From Candidatus Falkowbacteria bacterium RIFOXYD12_FULL_34_57 (GTDB lineage Bacteria; Patescibacteriota; Patescibacteriia; Patescibacteriales; UBA12075), in NCBI GenBank assembly GCA_001780285.1, contig MFGN01000009.1:1-50219 (forward strand): DNA of 50,219 bases. The letters run 5' to 3'. The notes under the pieces are model-generated. The model saw only the letters and a list, made by a program, of their open reading frames with translations, was not told where the DNA came from and ran no database searches. Below, piece by piece: positions 49,877 to 50,219 of this stretch. The position numbers and the translations under genes are program-made. Positions within the stretch are counted from its first letter, which is position 1; each line of letters starts with the position of its first letter.

Positions 49877-49928
49877 TCCGCCGGAGGCGGATCAGCTTTG
49901 GAGCTGGCAAGACTTGTTATTTTCAAAG

Positions 49929-50015
49929 CGGAGGGAGTGGGATTTGAACCCACGGTCCCCGTAAAGGGACAACGGTTTTCAAGACCGTCGCCTTCAACCG
50001 CTCAGCCATCCCTCC
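49929..50015 (-). tRNA. tRNA-Ser(UGA)
   Basis: Minus strand GGAGGGATGGCTGAGCGGTTGAAGGCGACGGTCTTGAAAACCGTTGTCCCTTTACGGGGACCGTGGGTTCAAATCCCACTCCCTCCG; anticodon TGA in CTTGAAA loop, long variable arm; CCA not encoded. Confidence 0.95.
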
Positions 50016-50032
50016 ACTTTAAAAATAATATA

Positions 50033-50063
50033 CTGCCACCTTCACCACTTAGCCATCTTTTCG
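50033..50063 (-). pseudogene. tRNA-like 5' part relic
   Basis: Minus strand CGAAAAGATGGCTAAGTGGTGAAGGTGGCAG resembles acceptor/D-arm of a tRNA-Ser; no partner 3' half adjoining. Confidence 0.5.
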
Positions 50064-50219
50064 TTAAAATAAAAGACCAATAACTGGTCTTTAAATAATA
50101 TAACTGATAATTTATTTTTTTGCAATAGTTACGAATTGAGCCATCTATTTTCTAACTTTGCTACTATCGGTTGAGTCATATAAAATCTAACTCAAATTAA
50201 TTAATAATTTGGGTTAAAT

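Noticed and set aside
49761-50083. ORFs 49761-49964 and 49898-50083 (...GVGFEPTVPVKGQRFSRPSPSTAQPS...)
   Set aside because: Antisense translation of tRNA-Ser and relics; a well-known type of spurious annotation

Overview
AT-rich 50.2 kb bacterial chromosomal window. Gene content suggests a Candidate Phyla Radiation/Patescibacteria-like genome (inference; no 16S is present to test it). TGA is used as a stop. From left to right: a truncated LamG-domain surface protein; pilT; a 23S-5S rRNA unit with no 16S nearby; small membrane proteins; an amino-sugar/nucleotide-sugar block (IMPase-like, TrmB, glmS, HADs, yvcK, nucleotidyltransferase, and a glutaminase-less GlmS paralogue); a CPBP protease; an EndoQ-like PHP protein; VanW; Hsp20; an envelope block with an LtaS-like sulfatase fused to a GDPD domain; truB, infB, rbfA, DHH, clpP; two unknown envelope proteins; rny; an accessory interval (TrmB, two radical SAM/SPASM proteins, NUDIX remnant, RSH-type HD hydrolase) lying between rny and ymdB; ymdB; HU; an archaeal-type membrane LonB coupled to an unknown gene; a sugar isomerase-like TIM barrel; a frameshifted zinc-ribbon gene; and tRNA-Ser(UGA) flanked by tRNA-like relics. 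Main leads: the TrmB/dual radical SAM island, two structured ncRNA candidates with their own promoters, an attenuator-like leader upstream of 23S rRNA, the LtaS-GDPD fusion, and palindromic repeats that supply coding and translation-start sequence. All calls come from reading the sequence and supplied translations. No database search was run.
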